From assembly GCA_902800925.1 (NCBI GenBank), contig CADCGD010000003.1, positions 18,684 to 82,683 of the forward strand: DNA of 64,000 bases, in the 5' to 3' direction. This document shows positions 50,994-59,528 of this stretch, piece after piece. Position 1 is the first letter of the stretch; the number at the start of each line of letters is the position of its first letter. The DNA is from an uncultured Bacteroidales bacterium. Its GTDB lineage: Bacteria; Bacteroidota; Bacteroidia; Bacteroidales; Bacteroidaceae. The translations under genes and the position numbers were made by a program. Below the pieces are notes generated by a model. That model did no database searches. It was not told the DNA's origin and saw only the letters and a list, made by a program, of their open reading frames with translations.

Positions 50994-52334
50994 ATGGACT
51001 GGAAGCAACTCATATCAAACAAACGACTCGGTCAGGAACAGCGCCATACAGAGCGCCACGACGACCGTTCAGAATTCAAGCGTGACTACGACCGACTGAT
51101 CTTCTCGGCACCGTTTCGCCGTCTACAGAACAAGACACAGGTATTCCCTCTGCCGGGCAGCGTCTTCGTACACAACCGACTGACACACTCGCTGGAGGTG
51201 GCAAGCGTAGGCATGTCGCTGGGTAACGATGTGTCGCAGCGCATCATCAACGAGCGCCGTCCCGAACTGCGTGGTACATTGTTTGAAGAGATTGGACAGA
51301 TTGTGTCCACCGCTTGTCTGGCCCACGACCTGGGCAATCCGCCCTTTGGACATTCTGGCGAAAAGGCCATCCAGACGTTCTTTACTGAAGGTCCCGGCAA
51401 GGAATTGCAAAAGCAGGTATCGCCCGCTTTCTGGGATGACATCACCCACTTTGAAGGTAATGCCAACGCCTTCCGTCTGCTGACCCACCAGTTCAAGGGA
51501 CGCCGTCCTGGTGGTTTTGTCATGACTTACTCCACCATTGCCAGCATCGTGAAATACCCCTTTGCCTCGTCGGCCGCCAGCAAGAAAGGCAAGTTCGGAT
51601 TCTTCCAGAGCGAGCAGGCTACCTACCAGAGAATTGCCGATGAAATGGGCATTTTCTGCATCTCAAAGCCTGGCGAGCCCCTCCGTTATGTGCGTCATCC
51701 GCTGGTCTATCTCGTAGAGGCAGCCGATGATATCTGCTATGAGATCATGGACCTGGAAGACGCTCACAAACTGAAGATTATCACCTTTGAGCAGGCATCG
51801 CGCCTGATGCTCGATTTCTTCGACGAAGAAACCCAGCAACATATCCTGCAACGCATCGAAACTGAACAGCTTACCGACAAAAACGAGCAGATTGTCTATC
51901 TCCGTGCCTGTGTCATCGGTAAACTGGAGAACGAATGCGTCAACACCTTTGTAGCGCACGAGGACGAGATACTCAACGGCACCTTCACAGGTAGCCTCAT
52001 CGACCATATCAGTCCCCTACAGCGCGAGGCCTATCGCCGCTGTGCCGAGGTCTCGGTACAGAAGATCTATCGCAGTCGTCCTGTACTGGATGTAGAACTG
52101 TCAGGTTACAAGATTATGGAGACGCTCATGCAGCAGATGGTAGAGGCCGTCATGCACCCAGACCGCTATTATTCGCAACAGCTCATTGGTCGTGTATCCA
52201 GCCAATACCACATTGACGACCCCGACCTGGAGGTACGACTCATGGCCGTCATCGACTATATCTCCGGCATGACTGATGTCTACGCCCTCGATGTCTATCA
52301 GAAAATCAACGGTATCTCCCTACCCATCATTTAG
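50994..52334 (+). CDS. dgt: dGTP triphosphohydrolase (HD family)
   Basis: A 446-residue HD-domain enzyme. The opening FKRDYDRLIFSAPFRRLQNKTQVFPL and LTHSLEVASVG carry the first metal His, and ACLAHDLGNPPFGHSGE (about residues 107-123) is the HD motif. HPLVYLVEAADDICYEIMDLEDA provides the last Asp. It cleaves dGTP to deoxyguanosine and triphosphate, adjusting dNTP pools and sometimes limiting phage. It overlaps the 3' end of the convergent histidine kinase gene by 8 bp. Confidence 0.95.
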   Translation: MDWKQLISNKRLGQEQRHTERHDDRSEFKRDYDRLIFSAPFRRLQNKTQVFPLPGSVFVHNRLTHSLEVASVGMSLGNDVSQRIINERRPELRGTLFEEIGQIVSTACLAHDLGNPPFGHSGEKAIQTFFTEGPGKELQKQVSPAFWDDITHFEGNANAFRLLTHQFKGRRPGGFVMTYSTIASIVKYPFASSAASKKGKFGFFQSEQATYQRIADEMGIFCISKPGEPLRYVRHPLVYLVEAADDICYEIMDLEDAHKLKIITFEQASRLMLDFFDEETQQHILQRIETEQLTDKNEQIVYLRACVIGKLENECVNTFVAHEDEILNGTFTGSLIDHISPLQREAYRRCAEVSVQKIYRSRPVLDVELSGYKIMETLMQQMVEAVMHPDRYYSQQLIGRVSSQYHIDDPDLEVRLMAVIDYISGMTDVYALDVYQKINGISLPII

Positions 52335-53979
52335 GAACCTCAACGATGAAGCGACAACCATCGTGGTAGTCGGCATCGTAAATCAAATCACCTCCCAGAC
52401 AGAGGGCATGGCGCCTTGCCAGAGGCAAGCCAAGTCCCAAGCCCTCGGAGAGGTCGTCAACCTTCACGAATGGCTCGAATATCAGTGTCTGCGAGTCTTG
52501 ATGAATACCAGGACCAACATCTTCCACTGTAAAATGAACAGCAGACGTTGTCTCTGTAATGCGCAGATTGATGTGTTGTCCGTCAGAGTATTTAGCAGCA
52601 TTGAAAAGCAGTTCGCGGATGGTACGCATCAAAAACTGGTGATTGGTTAGGATGCGAGCACTGTCAGGCAAGTCAGTAGTGAAAAGGATGGTTACCTTGG
52701 GGAATCGCGCACGGGTATAACTGATACACTCCTGAGCAATGTTATTGCATGAGACATAGTCGTTTTTCTGGAAGAAGAACTCTTGCGACGTGCCATATTC
52801 AGAACTGTCGAAAAGCATCTGCACCATACGGTTCAGTTGGATGGCATTATGGGTCATCGTCTCCGTAATATTTTCCACTTCCTCCTCCTGAAGCATACCC
52901 TGAGACTTTCCTGTCTGCCGGGCAACAATACTGTCGCCTAACACATCAGCAAAGCCCATCACGATGTTCAGTGGCGTGCGCATCTGATGTGACACGTTCT
53001 GTATGAACACCTCTTTCTTCTTGGCACTCTCTTCAGCCAGCGCCATCGCATGCGCCAGCTCTATATTATGTTCCTTAGTTTCCTCAGTGGTCTGACGAAT
53101 GCTGTTCATATGGTTGAACAACGACTGCTGCATGACAGCAAAGCTATTCTGCAGGCGACCAATCACGTCCTGACGAGAGGAACGGGGAATAACCACGTCG
53201 TACTGGCCCTCAGCAATTTTGTCCGTCAGCAACAGCAGTTGGTTGAGGGGACTAATGGTTCGTCTAGTGAGCACATGGCATAGTTGCGAGATGAGTAGCA
53301 GACCAACAATAAGCAATACGGCAGTGAGGCCTATCAGCTGATGGTAACCTGCCAACACTTCATTATCAGGGCATATCAGGACAAGACTCCAATCAGTGTC
53401 TGGCACGGGACTGCTGTATACATGACAATCGTCGACATGGCGGATTTCCTTATCCGACAACAGGTAGTACGAATGGGGATAGGGACACTCCGTAGCCAGG
53501 ATGACTGCCGTCAGCTGACGGAAAGAAAGTGTGGCACGAAGTCCTCCCTTGACAGGTCCCCCAACGGGACGAAGGGGTCTGCAATAGGTGAGTATCGTGT
53601 CACCCTGCGATGACATGTTGACAGAAAATCCGTGTCTCGGGTGTGAATACTCTTGGGGGGCTAAAACAACATAGCAACTGTCCACATTACGGTTCAGAAG
53701 CATGATGCGCCGACAGATAGAGTCCTGCATCTCGCGTCGGAAGTCCTCCTCAATGAGCCAGGCACTGGAATTGACGGCTGTCTGTATCAGACTCATATGG
53801 TTTCTGACACGATGGACAGCTGTGCGAAGTGCACTTTCAGCCTGCTGGTTAGCCTCTTCGCGGATGATGTAGCGTGAATAGAAGAACAGAACACCCAGCG
53901 CCAACACAAAGATGGGGGCTGCCAGCATGGTGATGCCGATGCTGATCTTGGTGGAGAGAGGTCGACGTAGCTTAATCAT
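52327..53979 (-). CDS. Sensor histidine kinase (HAMP-HisKA-HATPase)
   Basis: A 550-residue membrane kinase: transmembrane helix at about 12-32, a periplasmic sensor region, a second helix at about 225-245 followed by a HAMP domain, coiled coil, the phosphoacceptor box VFIQNVSHQMRTPLNIV (about 328-344) and an ATPase domain with N box RELLFNAAKYSDG, G1 VEDVGPGI and G2 SEGLGLGLPLARR. No receiver domain or response regulator is next to it. I use the ATG at 53979, since AGGAGG at 53991-53986 is spaced six bases from it; earlier in-frame ATGs lie on or before that site. It overlaps the upstream sensor gene by 8 bp. Confidence 0.88.
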   Translation of the reverse strand: MIKLRRPLSTKISIGITMLAAPIFVLALGVLFFYSRYIIREEANQQAESALRTAVHRVRNHMSLIQTAVNSSAWLIEEDFRREMQDSICRRIMLLNRNVDSCYVVLAPQEYSHPRHGFSVNMSSQGDTILTYCRPLRPVGGPVKGGLRATLSFRQLTAVILATECPYPHSYYLLSDKEIRHVDDCHVYSSPVPDTDWSLVLICPDNEVLAGYHQLIGLTAVLLIVGLLLISQLCHVLTRRTISPLNQLLLLTDKIAEGQYDVVIPRSSRQDVIGRLQNSFAVMQQSLFNHMNSIRQTTEETKEHNIELAHAMALAEESAKKKEVFIQNVSHQMRTPLNIVMGFADVLGDSIVARQTGKSQGMLQEEEVENITETMTHNAIQLNRMVQMLFDSSEYGTSQEFFFQKNDYVSCNNIAQECISYTRARFPKVTILFTTDLPDSARILTNHQFLMRTIRELLFNAAKYSDGQHINLRITETTSAVHFTVEDVGPGIHQDSQTLIFEPFVKVDDLSEGLGLGLPLARRHALCLGGDLIYDADYHDGCRFIVEVPK

Positions 53980-55480
53980 GGGCATCCTCCTTTCCCGTCT
54001 CATTGTCGGCTGTGTGTATCATGTTATCCAGCAACTCGATAATGGCATTTCCATTCTGACGGATAGACTCAATCTCACGAGTGGCATCCTCAGTGCTGAT
54101 AGTATGGTAGTTCTGACAAATGGTAGCGACATGCTTGTCGAGTGCCTCGGCAGGCTCCAGCATCTGGTTGGTCATCTGGTGCAGGAAAGCTGTTTTCATG
54201 CGGTCTGCCTCCTGCGCTTTACGGTTGGCCTGCTGCAACTCCTTGCTACGCTCCTTGAGTTCGCTATTCATTCGCTCCAACTCTGTTATCTGGGACACCA
54301 CCGAGTGTTGCATCTGCTGGAAGTCCCCATGCAGGTGACCAATCTCGTCGTCACGCGCTATATCAGGAATGGTCATGTCGTAGTGCCCTTGACTAATCTG
54401 TTGGGCAGCCTGTGTGAGCACGTTCAATGGCTGTAGCTTACGGTGGGTATACAGACTGCTCAGCACACTCGCCAGCAGCAGTCCTATCAGAGCAATAATC
54501 AATACCAGATAGAGCAGACGGTGGTAGTCGCCAAAGATGTCGTCATCGGGGTAGACCACACCAACGCTCCAACCGAGATGGTCGCTGGTACGCCCGGCAA
54601 CCGCTGAGCGCTGGAAGGGTTTATACACCACATACCACTTCTGGCCATCCATGACAAAGTGCTGCTGACCGCTTTCACCATTCATCATGGCCTTAGCAGC
54701 CAAGCGCAACGAGGCGTCCGTTTCTGTGGCAAACTGTGAGAAGACATTCTGCTTCTTCAGCTTCTCCTGATTAGGATGAACGATGTACGAACCATTGCCC
54801 GACAACAACGTGCTATAGCTGTGGGGCGATGGCTTGCCAGCAAGGACAATCTGCGACAGCAGTTCGATAGCCACATCGACAGCCACGACACCAACAGGCT
54901 TACGGTCTTGGCCGAAGAGGGGCAGACAGAACGTGCATAATGGCTCGTCTTCTGTATTATCATTCTTCAGCGGATTCGTCCAACAGGCTCTGCCCAAGGT
55001 CATCGGTTCGGTATACCACACTTGCTCGGTATAGGGCCGATTGGTAAATGTCTCCCTGACAACTAGCTCCGACGAGGCATCAGTAGTCTCACTGTGTCCT
55101 TTGCGACGGACATAGGCCATGAAGAGTTCGCGACCAGGGTAATAGTTGGGCTTGAAGACAATGGCACAGCCCACGATATAGGGATTGCACTCCACCAACC
55201 GACGGCTGTAGTTCAGCATGCGGTCGGGCTCGTTAAGATGGGCCATCACCTCCCAATAGACGTTGCCTGCCGACTGTTCCACGCTGAGCAGCACGTGGTC
55301 AATATTCTGTACAGTAGCCTCCAAGGAGTTTTCGCCATTGCGCATGGCTTTCTCTCTTAGTTCCTGGCGCGAGAAATTGAAAATAACTGCCAGCGAGACC
55401 AAGAGCAGCACCGCTACTACGCAAGCCACGATAAGACTGAGTCTAAGCGATAACGTCTGAGAGATTTTTTTAGTCAACAT
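53972..55480 (-). CDS. Membrane sensor protein with degenerate kinase dimerisation region, no ATPase domain
   Basis: A 502-residue protein: transmembrane helix (SLIVACVVAVLLLVSLAVIF, about 15-34), a dCache-like periplasmic domain of about 270 residues, a second helix (YLVLIIALIGLLLASVL), HAMP (RKLQPLNVLTQAAQQI) and a coiled coil. Where a HisKA box is expected it reads AFLHQMTNQMLEP, with Asn at the phosphoacceptor His position, and the protein ends about 60 residues later with no ATPase domain. It therefore cannot autophosphorylate in the usual way. It overlaps the complete kinase gene downstream and may sense for it or form mixed dimers. Start 55480 follows a TATATTTG box. Confidence 0.75.
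   Translation of the reverse strand: MLTKKISQTLSLRLSLIVACVVAVLLLVSLAVIFNFSRQELREKAMRNGENSLEATVQNIDHVLLSVEQSAGNVYWEVMAHLNEPDRMLNYSRRLVECNPYIVGCAIVFKPNYYPGRELFMAYVRRKGHSETTDASSELVVRETFTNRPYTEQVWYTEPMTLGRACWTNPLKNDNTEDEPLCTFCLPLFGQDRKPVGVVAVDVAIELLSQIVLAGKPSPHSYSTLLSGNGSYIVHPNQEKLKKQNVFSQFATETDASLRLAAKAMMNGESGQQHFVMDGQKWYVVYKPFQRSAVAGRTSDHLGWSVGVVYPDDDIFGDYHRLLYLVLIIALIGLLLASVLSSLYTHRKLQPLNVLTQAAQQISQGHYDMTIPDIARDDEIGHLHGDFQQMQHSVVSQITELERMNSELKERSKELQQANRKAQEADRMKTAFLHQMTNQMLEPAEALDKHVATICQNYHTISTEDATREIESIRQNGNAIIELLDNMIHTADNETGKEDAHD
53986..53991 (-). promoter_or_regulatory. Strong Shine-Dalgarno that fixes the kinase start
   Basis: AGGAGG on the minus strand, six bases before the ATG at 53979. 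Strong sites like this are rare in Bacteroidetes; it lies inside the end of the upstream sensor gene. Confidence 0.75.
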
Positions 55481-55500
55481 CTGCGTATGGCTTGATAGTG

Positions 55501-55508
55501 CAAATATA
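55501..55508 (-). promoter_or_regulatory. Predicted -7 box of the sensor pair
   Basis: TATATTTG on the minus strand, 20 bp before ATG 55480. It excludes the in-frame ATG at 55522 as a start. Confidence 0.65.
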
Positions 55509-55580
55509 GCGAAAAACTGCACTATTTACACTATAGACGCCTTCGATTTAAAGAATATTAACTAAAAGCTGCCCTCGTAG

Positions 55581-56438
55581 TCAATTGTGTGCGGACACCG
55601 TCTTGATAATGCCTACATACGACAATAGGATGACGTTCATCATCAGGGCATAGACGATAGCAGGTATGGCCATCACATCGTTGGCAAAGACAAACGGACT
55701 GCTGGCAATAGAGATGGCCTGGGCAGCATTCTGCATACCTATCTCAATGATGATGGTGCGCTGTTCACGACCAGAGAGTCGCATCAGCCACGACAGCACC
55801 ACTCCACCACCCATGGCCAACAGGATGAGTACCGTCATGGCCAGTCCTAGCTGTGGGAACTCACGGACGATGGTCTCACGATTCTGGATAAAGAACACGG
55901 AAGCCAGCAATATCAGGGCTGGGAAGGCCAGCTTCTTCAGTACGCCATGCATCTTGTGGGCCAGTTGTTCGCGCCATAGTGCCAGCAGCAGTCCTATCAC
56001 GATGGGTACCAGCATCAATACGATGTTCTGTACCAGCAGATTGCCTACGGGCAGGGTTATCGACTGACTCTCACCTACCAGACTGGTGGCATAGCTCATC
56101 ACCAGCGGACCAGTGAACAGCGTGATGATGCTGCTCAGCATGGTCAGCGACACTGACAGTGCCACGTCGCCACCCGCAAGCATAGAAAACACGTTGCTGG
56201 AACTGCCACCAGGACTGCATGCTATCAGCATCACACCCAGGAAGAATACTGCTTCCAGTTGAAAACCATAGCCTATGGCCAGACCTATCAGGGGCAAGAG
56301 CAGTATCTGACCTGCCAAACCTACCAATACAGCCTTGGGACGCTCTACCAACAGCCGGAAATCGGCAGGGCGAAGCGTCAGTCCTAAGTCGAACATCAGC
56401 AGGACAAGTATCGGTAAAACTATAAAAATCGTGTTCAT
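55581..56438 (-). CDS. Bile acid:sodium symporter family (BASS) transporter
   Basis: A 285-residue membrane protein with nine or ten helices. Family signatures are ACSPGGSSSNVFSMLAGGDVALSVSLT (about residues 73-99), the crossover motif near the sodium sites, and EIGMQNAAQAISIA (about 232-245). Despite the name, bacterial members carry diverse organic anions, such as pantothenate, keto-acids or sterols. No neighbour reveals the substrate. It is a single gene divergent from GH127. Confidence 0.85.
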   Translation of the reverse strand: MNTIFIVLPILVLLMFDLGLTLRPADFRLLVERPKAVLVGLAGQILLLPLIGLAIGYGFQLEAVFFLGVMLIACSPGGSSSNVFSMLAGGDVALSVSLTMLSSIITLFTGPLVMSYATSLVGESQSITLPVGNLLVQNIVLMLVPIVIGLLLALWREQLAHKMHGVLKKLAFPALILLASVFFIQNRETIVREFPQLGLAMTVLILLAMGGGVVLSWLMRLSGREQRTIIIEIGMQNAAQAISIASSPFVFANDVMAIPAIVYALMMNVILLSYVGIIKTVSAHN

Positions 56439-56456
56439 CGTTGCTTAATTATTGTG

Positions 56457-56464
56457 CAAAGGTA
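56457..56464 (-). promoter_or_regulatory. Predicted -7 box of the BASS transporter gene
   Basis: TACCTTTG on the minus strand, 18 bp before the ATG at 56438. Confidence 0.6.
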
Positions 56465-56469
56465 CAAAA

Positions 56470-56500
56470 AATTACGAATTACGAATTACGAATTACGATT
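56470..56500. repeat. Period-8 AATTACGA array between divergent promoters
   Basis: Four consecutive copies of AATTACGA (with its continuation ATTTTTTT) fill the space between the BASS and GH127 -7 boxes. The array resembles the period-8 repeat at 7022-7069. Confidence 0.8.
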
Positions 56501-56507
56501 TTTTTCG

Positions 56508-56515
56508 TAATTTTG
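56508..56515 (+). promoter_or_regulatory. Predicted -7 box of the GH127 gene
   Basis: TAATTTTG, 24 bp before the GH127 ATG at 56540. The longer open frame that begins at 56441 would start upstream of this site and is rejected. Confidence 0.6.
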
Positions 56516-56539
56516 CAGCCAAAACTAACAGAAAAATCT

Positions 56540-58849
56540 ATGAAGCAACTATTCCTCATGGGCCTGACGGCCATCGCACTGACAACCAGTGCGGCACCCA
56601 TTCAGCGTATCGAGACTTTCCCTATCAGTAGTGTCAGACTGGGCGACAGCCAGTTCCAGAAAAATCAGCAGGCAGACATCTATTACCTCCTTGGTCTGGA
56701 TGCCGACCGACTTTTGGCACCTTACTTGAAAGGGGCGGGCTTAAATCCCAAGGCCGACAACTACTCCAACTGGGAGAATACGGGTCTGGACGGCCATATC
56801 GGTGGTCACTATGTGTCGGCACTGAGCTACATGGCAGCTGCTACGGGCAATCAGGAGATCAATGCCCGTCTGGACTATGTCCTCAGCGAGTTGAAACGTT
56901 GTCAGGACGCCCGCGAGGATGGTTATCTGGGTGGTGTGCCCAACCCCAACGAGATATGGGGACAAATTGCCAAGGGCGACATCCGTGCCAACTCCTTCGG
57001 ACTGAACAACCGTTGGGTACCGTTATATAATATCCATAAGATCTATGCGGGTCTGCGCGATGCCTACCTCATTGCAGGTCGTCAGCAGGCCAAGGCAATG
57101 CTCATCAAGTTGACCGACTGGATGATTCAGGAGGTGAGCAAGCTGAGCGATGACCAGATTCAGAAGATGCTCATCAGCGAACAGGGTGGACTCAACGAGA
57201 CCTTTGCGGATGTCTATGACATCACGGGCGACAAGAAATACCTGCGCCTGGCCCATCAGTTCAGCGACCAGCAGATGTTGCAGCCGCTGCTGAACAGTGA
57301 GGACAACCTGACGGGTAAGCATGCCAACACGCAGATTCCCAAGGTCATTGGTTACAAGCGTATTGCCGACGTGGAAGGACTGGACGACTGGGACCGCGCC
57401 TCGAAATTCTTCTGGGACGTGGTCATCGGACAGCGTAGCGTCAGCATTGGCGGCAACTCCATGCGCGAGCACTTCAACCCCACCAATGACTTCAGCGGAC
57501 TGTTGGCCTCTGAGCAGGGTCCAGAGAGCTGTAACACCTATAACATGTTGCGACTCACGAAGATGCTCTACCAGACATCGGCCGACAAGAACTATATGGA
57601 CTACTACGAACGTGCGCTCTATAACCACATCCTCTCGATACTGAACCCCGTGCAGGGTGGTTTCGTCTATTTCACGCCCATGCGTAGTGGTCACTATCGC
57701 GTCTATTCACAGCCGCAGACCAGCATGTGGTGCTGCGTGGGTACGGGTCTGGAGAATCCTGCGCGCTATGGTGAGATGATCTATGCCCACGAGGGCAACA
57801 ACCTCATCGTCAACCTCTTCATCCCTTCTACGCTGACGTGGGACGGCATGACGGTGAAACAAGAGAACCGTTTCCCACAGGAGGCTTCCACCACCATCAC
57901 CCTGCAGTTGAAGAAAGCCCGCAAGTTTGCCGTAAAGATTCGTAAGCCTGCGTGGGCCACCACTGTGCAGCTAGCGGTCAACGGTTCCCCCGTTGACTAC
58001 CGGATAGCTGCCAACGGCTACCTCGTCATAGACCGCTCTTGGAGTGATGGCGACCAGATTCATCTGGACATGCCCATGCACCTGACGGCGATGACCACCC
58101 CCGATGGCAAGCCACAGTATTCGTTCCTCTATGGTCCCATCGTACTGGCTGCCAAGACCGGTACCGACCGTCAGGACGGCCTCTTTGCCGACGACAGCCG
58201 TGGTGGACATATCGCCAATGGTCCGAAGATTCCGCAGGCTCAGATGCCCGCCATCATCGGCACACCCAACGACATCCTGTCACACCTAAAGGCCGTAGAG
58301 GGCAAGCCCCTGACCTTCACCCTGACAGGACTGACGACACCAACTTATGAGGGTATCCAACTGGTGCCTTTCTATCAGCTCTACGAGTGCCGCTACCAAA
58401 TCTACTTCCCACTCTATTCTCAGTCGGAATGGAGCGTGAAGCAACAGGAGCTGGCTGCTGCCGAAAAAGCGAAGATGGAGATGGAGGCCAACACCGTCGA
58501 CAAGGTGTTCTGTGGTGAGCAGCAGTCGGAGAGTGACCACTTCTTCAAGGCCGACAATGCCTGGAACGGCTACGACGAAGGCATGCACTGGCGTACCGCC
58601 CGTGGTTCCTTCTCTTACCAGCTGAAGGCTCAGGGTGCTAAGACGCTGCGTCTGCAGGGCTTTGCCGCCTACGAGCGTGTCGTTGTCAGCATCGATGGCA
58701 CCATGCTCGACACCGTCCGTCTGGATGGCCAGGGTCTGGCTGTTATCAACCTACCTGCTACCCTGCAGAAGGAAAGCATCACGCTCACCCTCGCTGCAGA
58801 GCCTGGCAAGCAGACACCCCGCATCCACGAAATTCGTCTCTGCAAGTAA
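56540..58849 (+). CDS. GH127-type beta-L-arabinofuranosidase (GH127/GH146)
   Basis: A 769-residue secreted enzyme (signal peptide MKQLFLMGLTAIALTTSAA). The alpha/alpha barrel includes QFQKNQQADIYYLLGLDADRLLAPYL and GHIGGHYVSALSYMAAATG. The zinc-thiolate catalytic set of the family is present: EQGPESCNTYNML (Glu and Cys, about residues 331-343) and TSMWCCVGTGLENPARYG (Cys-Cys, one of them the nucleophile, about 395-412). It releases beta-1,2-linked L-arabinofuranose from plant glycoproteins or pectin side chains. The C-terminal ~150 residues form an extra beta domain. Its last 41 bp are repeated at 60478-60518, past the hip genes. Confidence 0.88.
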   Translation: MKQLFLMGLTAIALTTSAAPIQRIETFPISSVRLGDSQFQKNQQADIYYLLGLDADRLLAPYLKGAGLNPKADNYSNWENTGLDGHIGGHYVSALSYMAAATGNQEINARLDYVLSELKRCQDAREDGYLGGVPNPNEIWGQIAKGDIRANSFGLNNRWVPLYNIHKIYAGLRDAYLIAGRQQAKAMLIKLTDWMIQEVSKLSDDQIQKMLISEQGGLNETFADVYDITGDKKYLRLAHQFSDQQMLQPLLNSEDNLTGKHANTQIPKVIGYKRIADVEGLDDWDRASKFFWDVVIGQRSVSIGGNSMREHFNPTNDFSGLLASEQGPESCNTYNMLRLTKMLYQTSADKNYMDYYERALYNHILSILNPVQGGFVYFTPMRSGHYRVYSQPQTSMWCCVGTGLENPARYGEMIYAHEGNNLIVNLFIPSTLTWDGMTVKQENRFPQEASTTITLQLKKARKFAVKIRKPAWATTVQLAVNGSPVDYRIAANGYLVIDRSWSDGDQIHLDMPMHLTAMTTPDGKPQYSFLYGPIVLAAKTGTDRQDGLFADDSRGGHIANGPKIPQAQMPAIIGTPNDILSHLKAVEGKPLTFTLTGLTTPTYEGIQLVPFYQLYECRYQIYFPLYSQSEWSVKQQELAAAEKAKMEMEANTVDKVFCGEQQSESDHFFKADNAWNGYDEGMHWRTARGSFSYQLKAQGAKTLRLQGFAAYERVVVSIDGTMLDTVRLDGQGLAVINLPATLQKESITLTLAAEPGKQTPRIHEIRLCK

Positions 58850-58850
58850 T
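58810..58850 (+). repeat. 41-bp direct repeat, left copy (end of GH127)
   Basis: Coding for the last residues of the GH127 protein (TPRIHEIRLCK) and its stop. It matches 60478-60518 at 39 of 41 positions. The two copies enclose the hipBST-like module. Confidence 0.9.
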
Positions 58851-58873
58851 CAAAAAAGGACCGACAGCTCTTG

Positions 58874-58902
58874 GGACTCAGAGGGACAGCACCCCTGAGT
58901 CC
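58874..58902. terminator. Hairpin after the GH127 gene, possible terminator
   Basis: GGACTCAG ... CTGAGTCC, perfect 8-bp stem with a 13-base loop, 25 bp after the stop. No T-run follows, so termination is uncertain. Confidence 0.4.
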
Positions 58903-58912
58903 ATCCCTTTCG

Positions 58913-59005
58913 GGTATAATTTTAGCAAATAGATGTAATTATATACCCGATTTGGTATATTATTAATAGAAAAGTATTATCTTTGCACCCGTTAAGGTAT
59001 AATTT
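58913..59005. promoter_or_regulatory. Likely HipB operator sites
   Basis: Inverted repeat TATACC-CGATTT-GGTATA (58942-58959) plus two direct half-sites GGTATAATTT (58913-58922 and 58996-59005) surround the hipB promoter. The dyad resembles the E. coli HipB operator (TATCC-N8-GGATA) and would allow autorepression by HipB. Confidence 0.65.
58978..58985 (+). promoter_or_regulatory. Predicted -7 box of hipB
   Basis: TATCTTTG, 22 bp before the hipB ATG, with TTTG 23 bp upstream (58951-58954) that overlaps the operator dyad. Confidence 0.65.
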
Positions 59006-59007
59006 CT

Positions 59008-59208
59008 ATGACTTTATCAGAGTATATCAAGCAAAAACGGAAGAAGAACGGCCTTTCTCAGGTTGAGTTAGCTGAGAGGGCTGGCGTTGGTCTCAGATTT
59101 GTGAGGGAACTGGAACAAGGAAAGCAGACCTTAAGAATGGATAAGGTCAATGATGTCCTTGCTCTATTTGGCGAATGCCTCGGACCTGTAAAAACTGACA
59201 TTGTATGA
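59008..59208 (+). CDS. hipB: HipB-like HTH antitoxin/repressor
   Basis: A 66-residue Xre-type protein: EYIKQKRKKNGLSQVELAERAGVGLRFVRELEQGKQTLRMDKV is a complete helix-turn-helix, with the recognition helix around residues 29-38. In hip systems it represses the operon and may cap the kinase. TATACC/GGTATA sites upstream fit this. The stop overlaps the next start as ATGA. It lacks the long C-terminus of E. coli HipB. Confidence 0.85.
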   Translation: MTLSEYIKQKRKKNGLSQVELAERAGVGLRFVRELEQGKQTLRMDKVNDVLALFGECLGPVKTDIV

Positions 59209-59528
59209 AGCAGGCAGGTATCTATGTGAACGACATCTACTGTGGTACACTCACGGAGGATGAGGAGGGTTTCCACTTTGTCTATGACGAGGCTTATCTT
59301 CTTCGTCAAGATGCTAAACCTGTCAGTCCCACTATGCCCTTAACACCCCAGCAGTACGATAAGGAAATGATGTTTCCCGTCTTCGATGGCCTTATTCCTG
59401 AGGGATGGTTGTTGGATATAGCATCGTCATCCTGGAAGATTGATCCTCGCGACAGGATGTCACTTTTATTGGCATGCTGCAAAGACTGTATCGGTAATAT
59501 TAGCGTAAAACCATTGTCCAATGAGTAA
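59205..59528 (+). CDS. hipS: HipS-like protein (HipA N-terminal subdomain as separate protein)
   Basis: A 107-residue protein equivalent to the N-terminal subdomain 1 of HipA: GIYVNDIYCGTLTEDEEGFHFVYDEAYLL, then FPVFDGLIPEGWLLD and a C-terminal CCKDCIGNISVKPL. In HipBST of enteropathogenic E. coli this domain is a separate protein, HipS, that neutralises the HipT kinase. The gene overlaps hipB by 4 bp and hipT by 8 bp, consistent with a balanced tripartite operon. Confidence 0.85.
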   Translation: MKQAGIYVNDIYCGTLTEDEEGFHFVYDEAYLLRQDAKPVSPTMPLTPQQYDKEMMFPVFDGLIPEGWLLDIASSSWKIDPRDRMSLLLACCKDCIGNISVKPLSNE

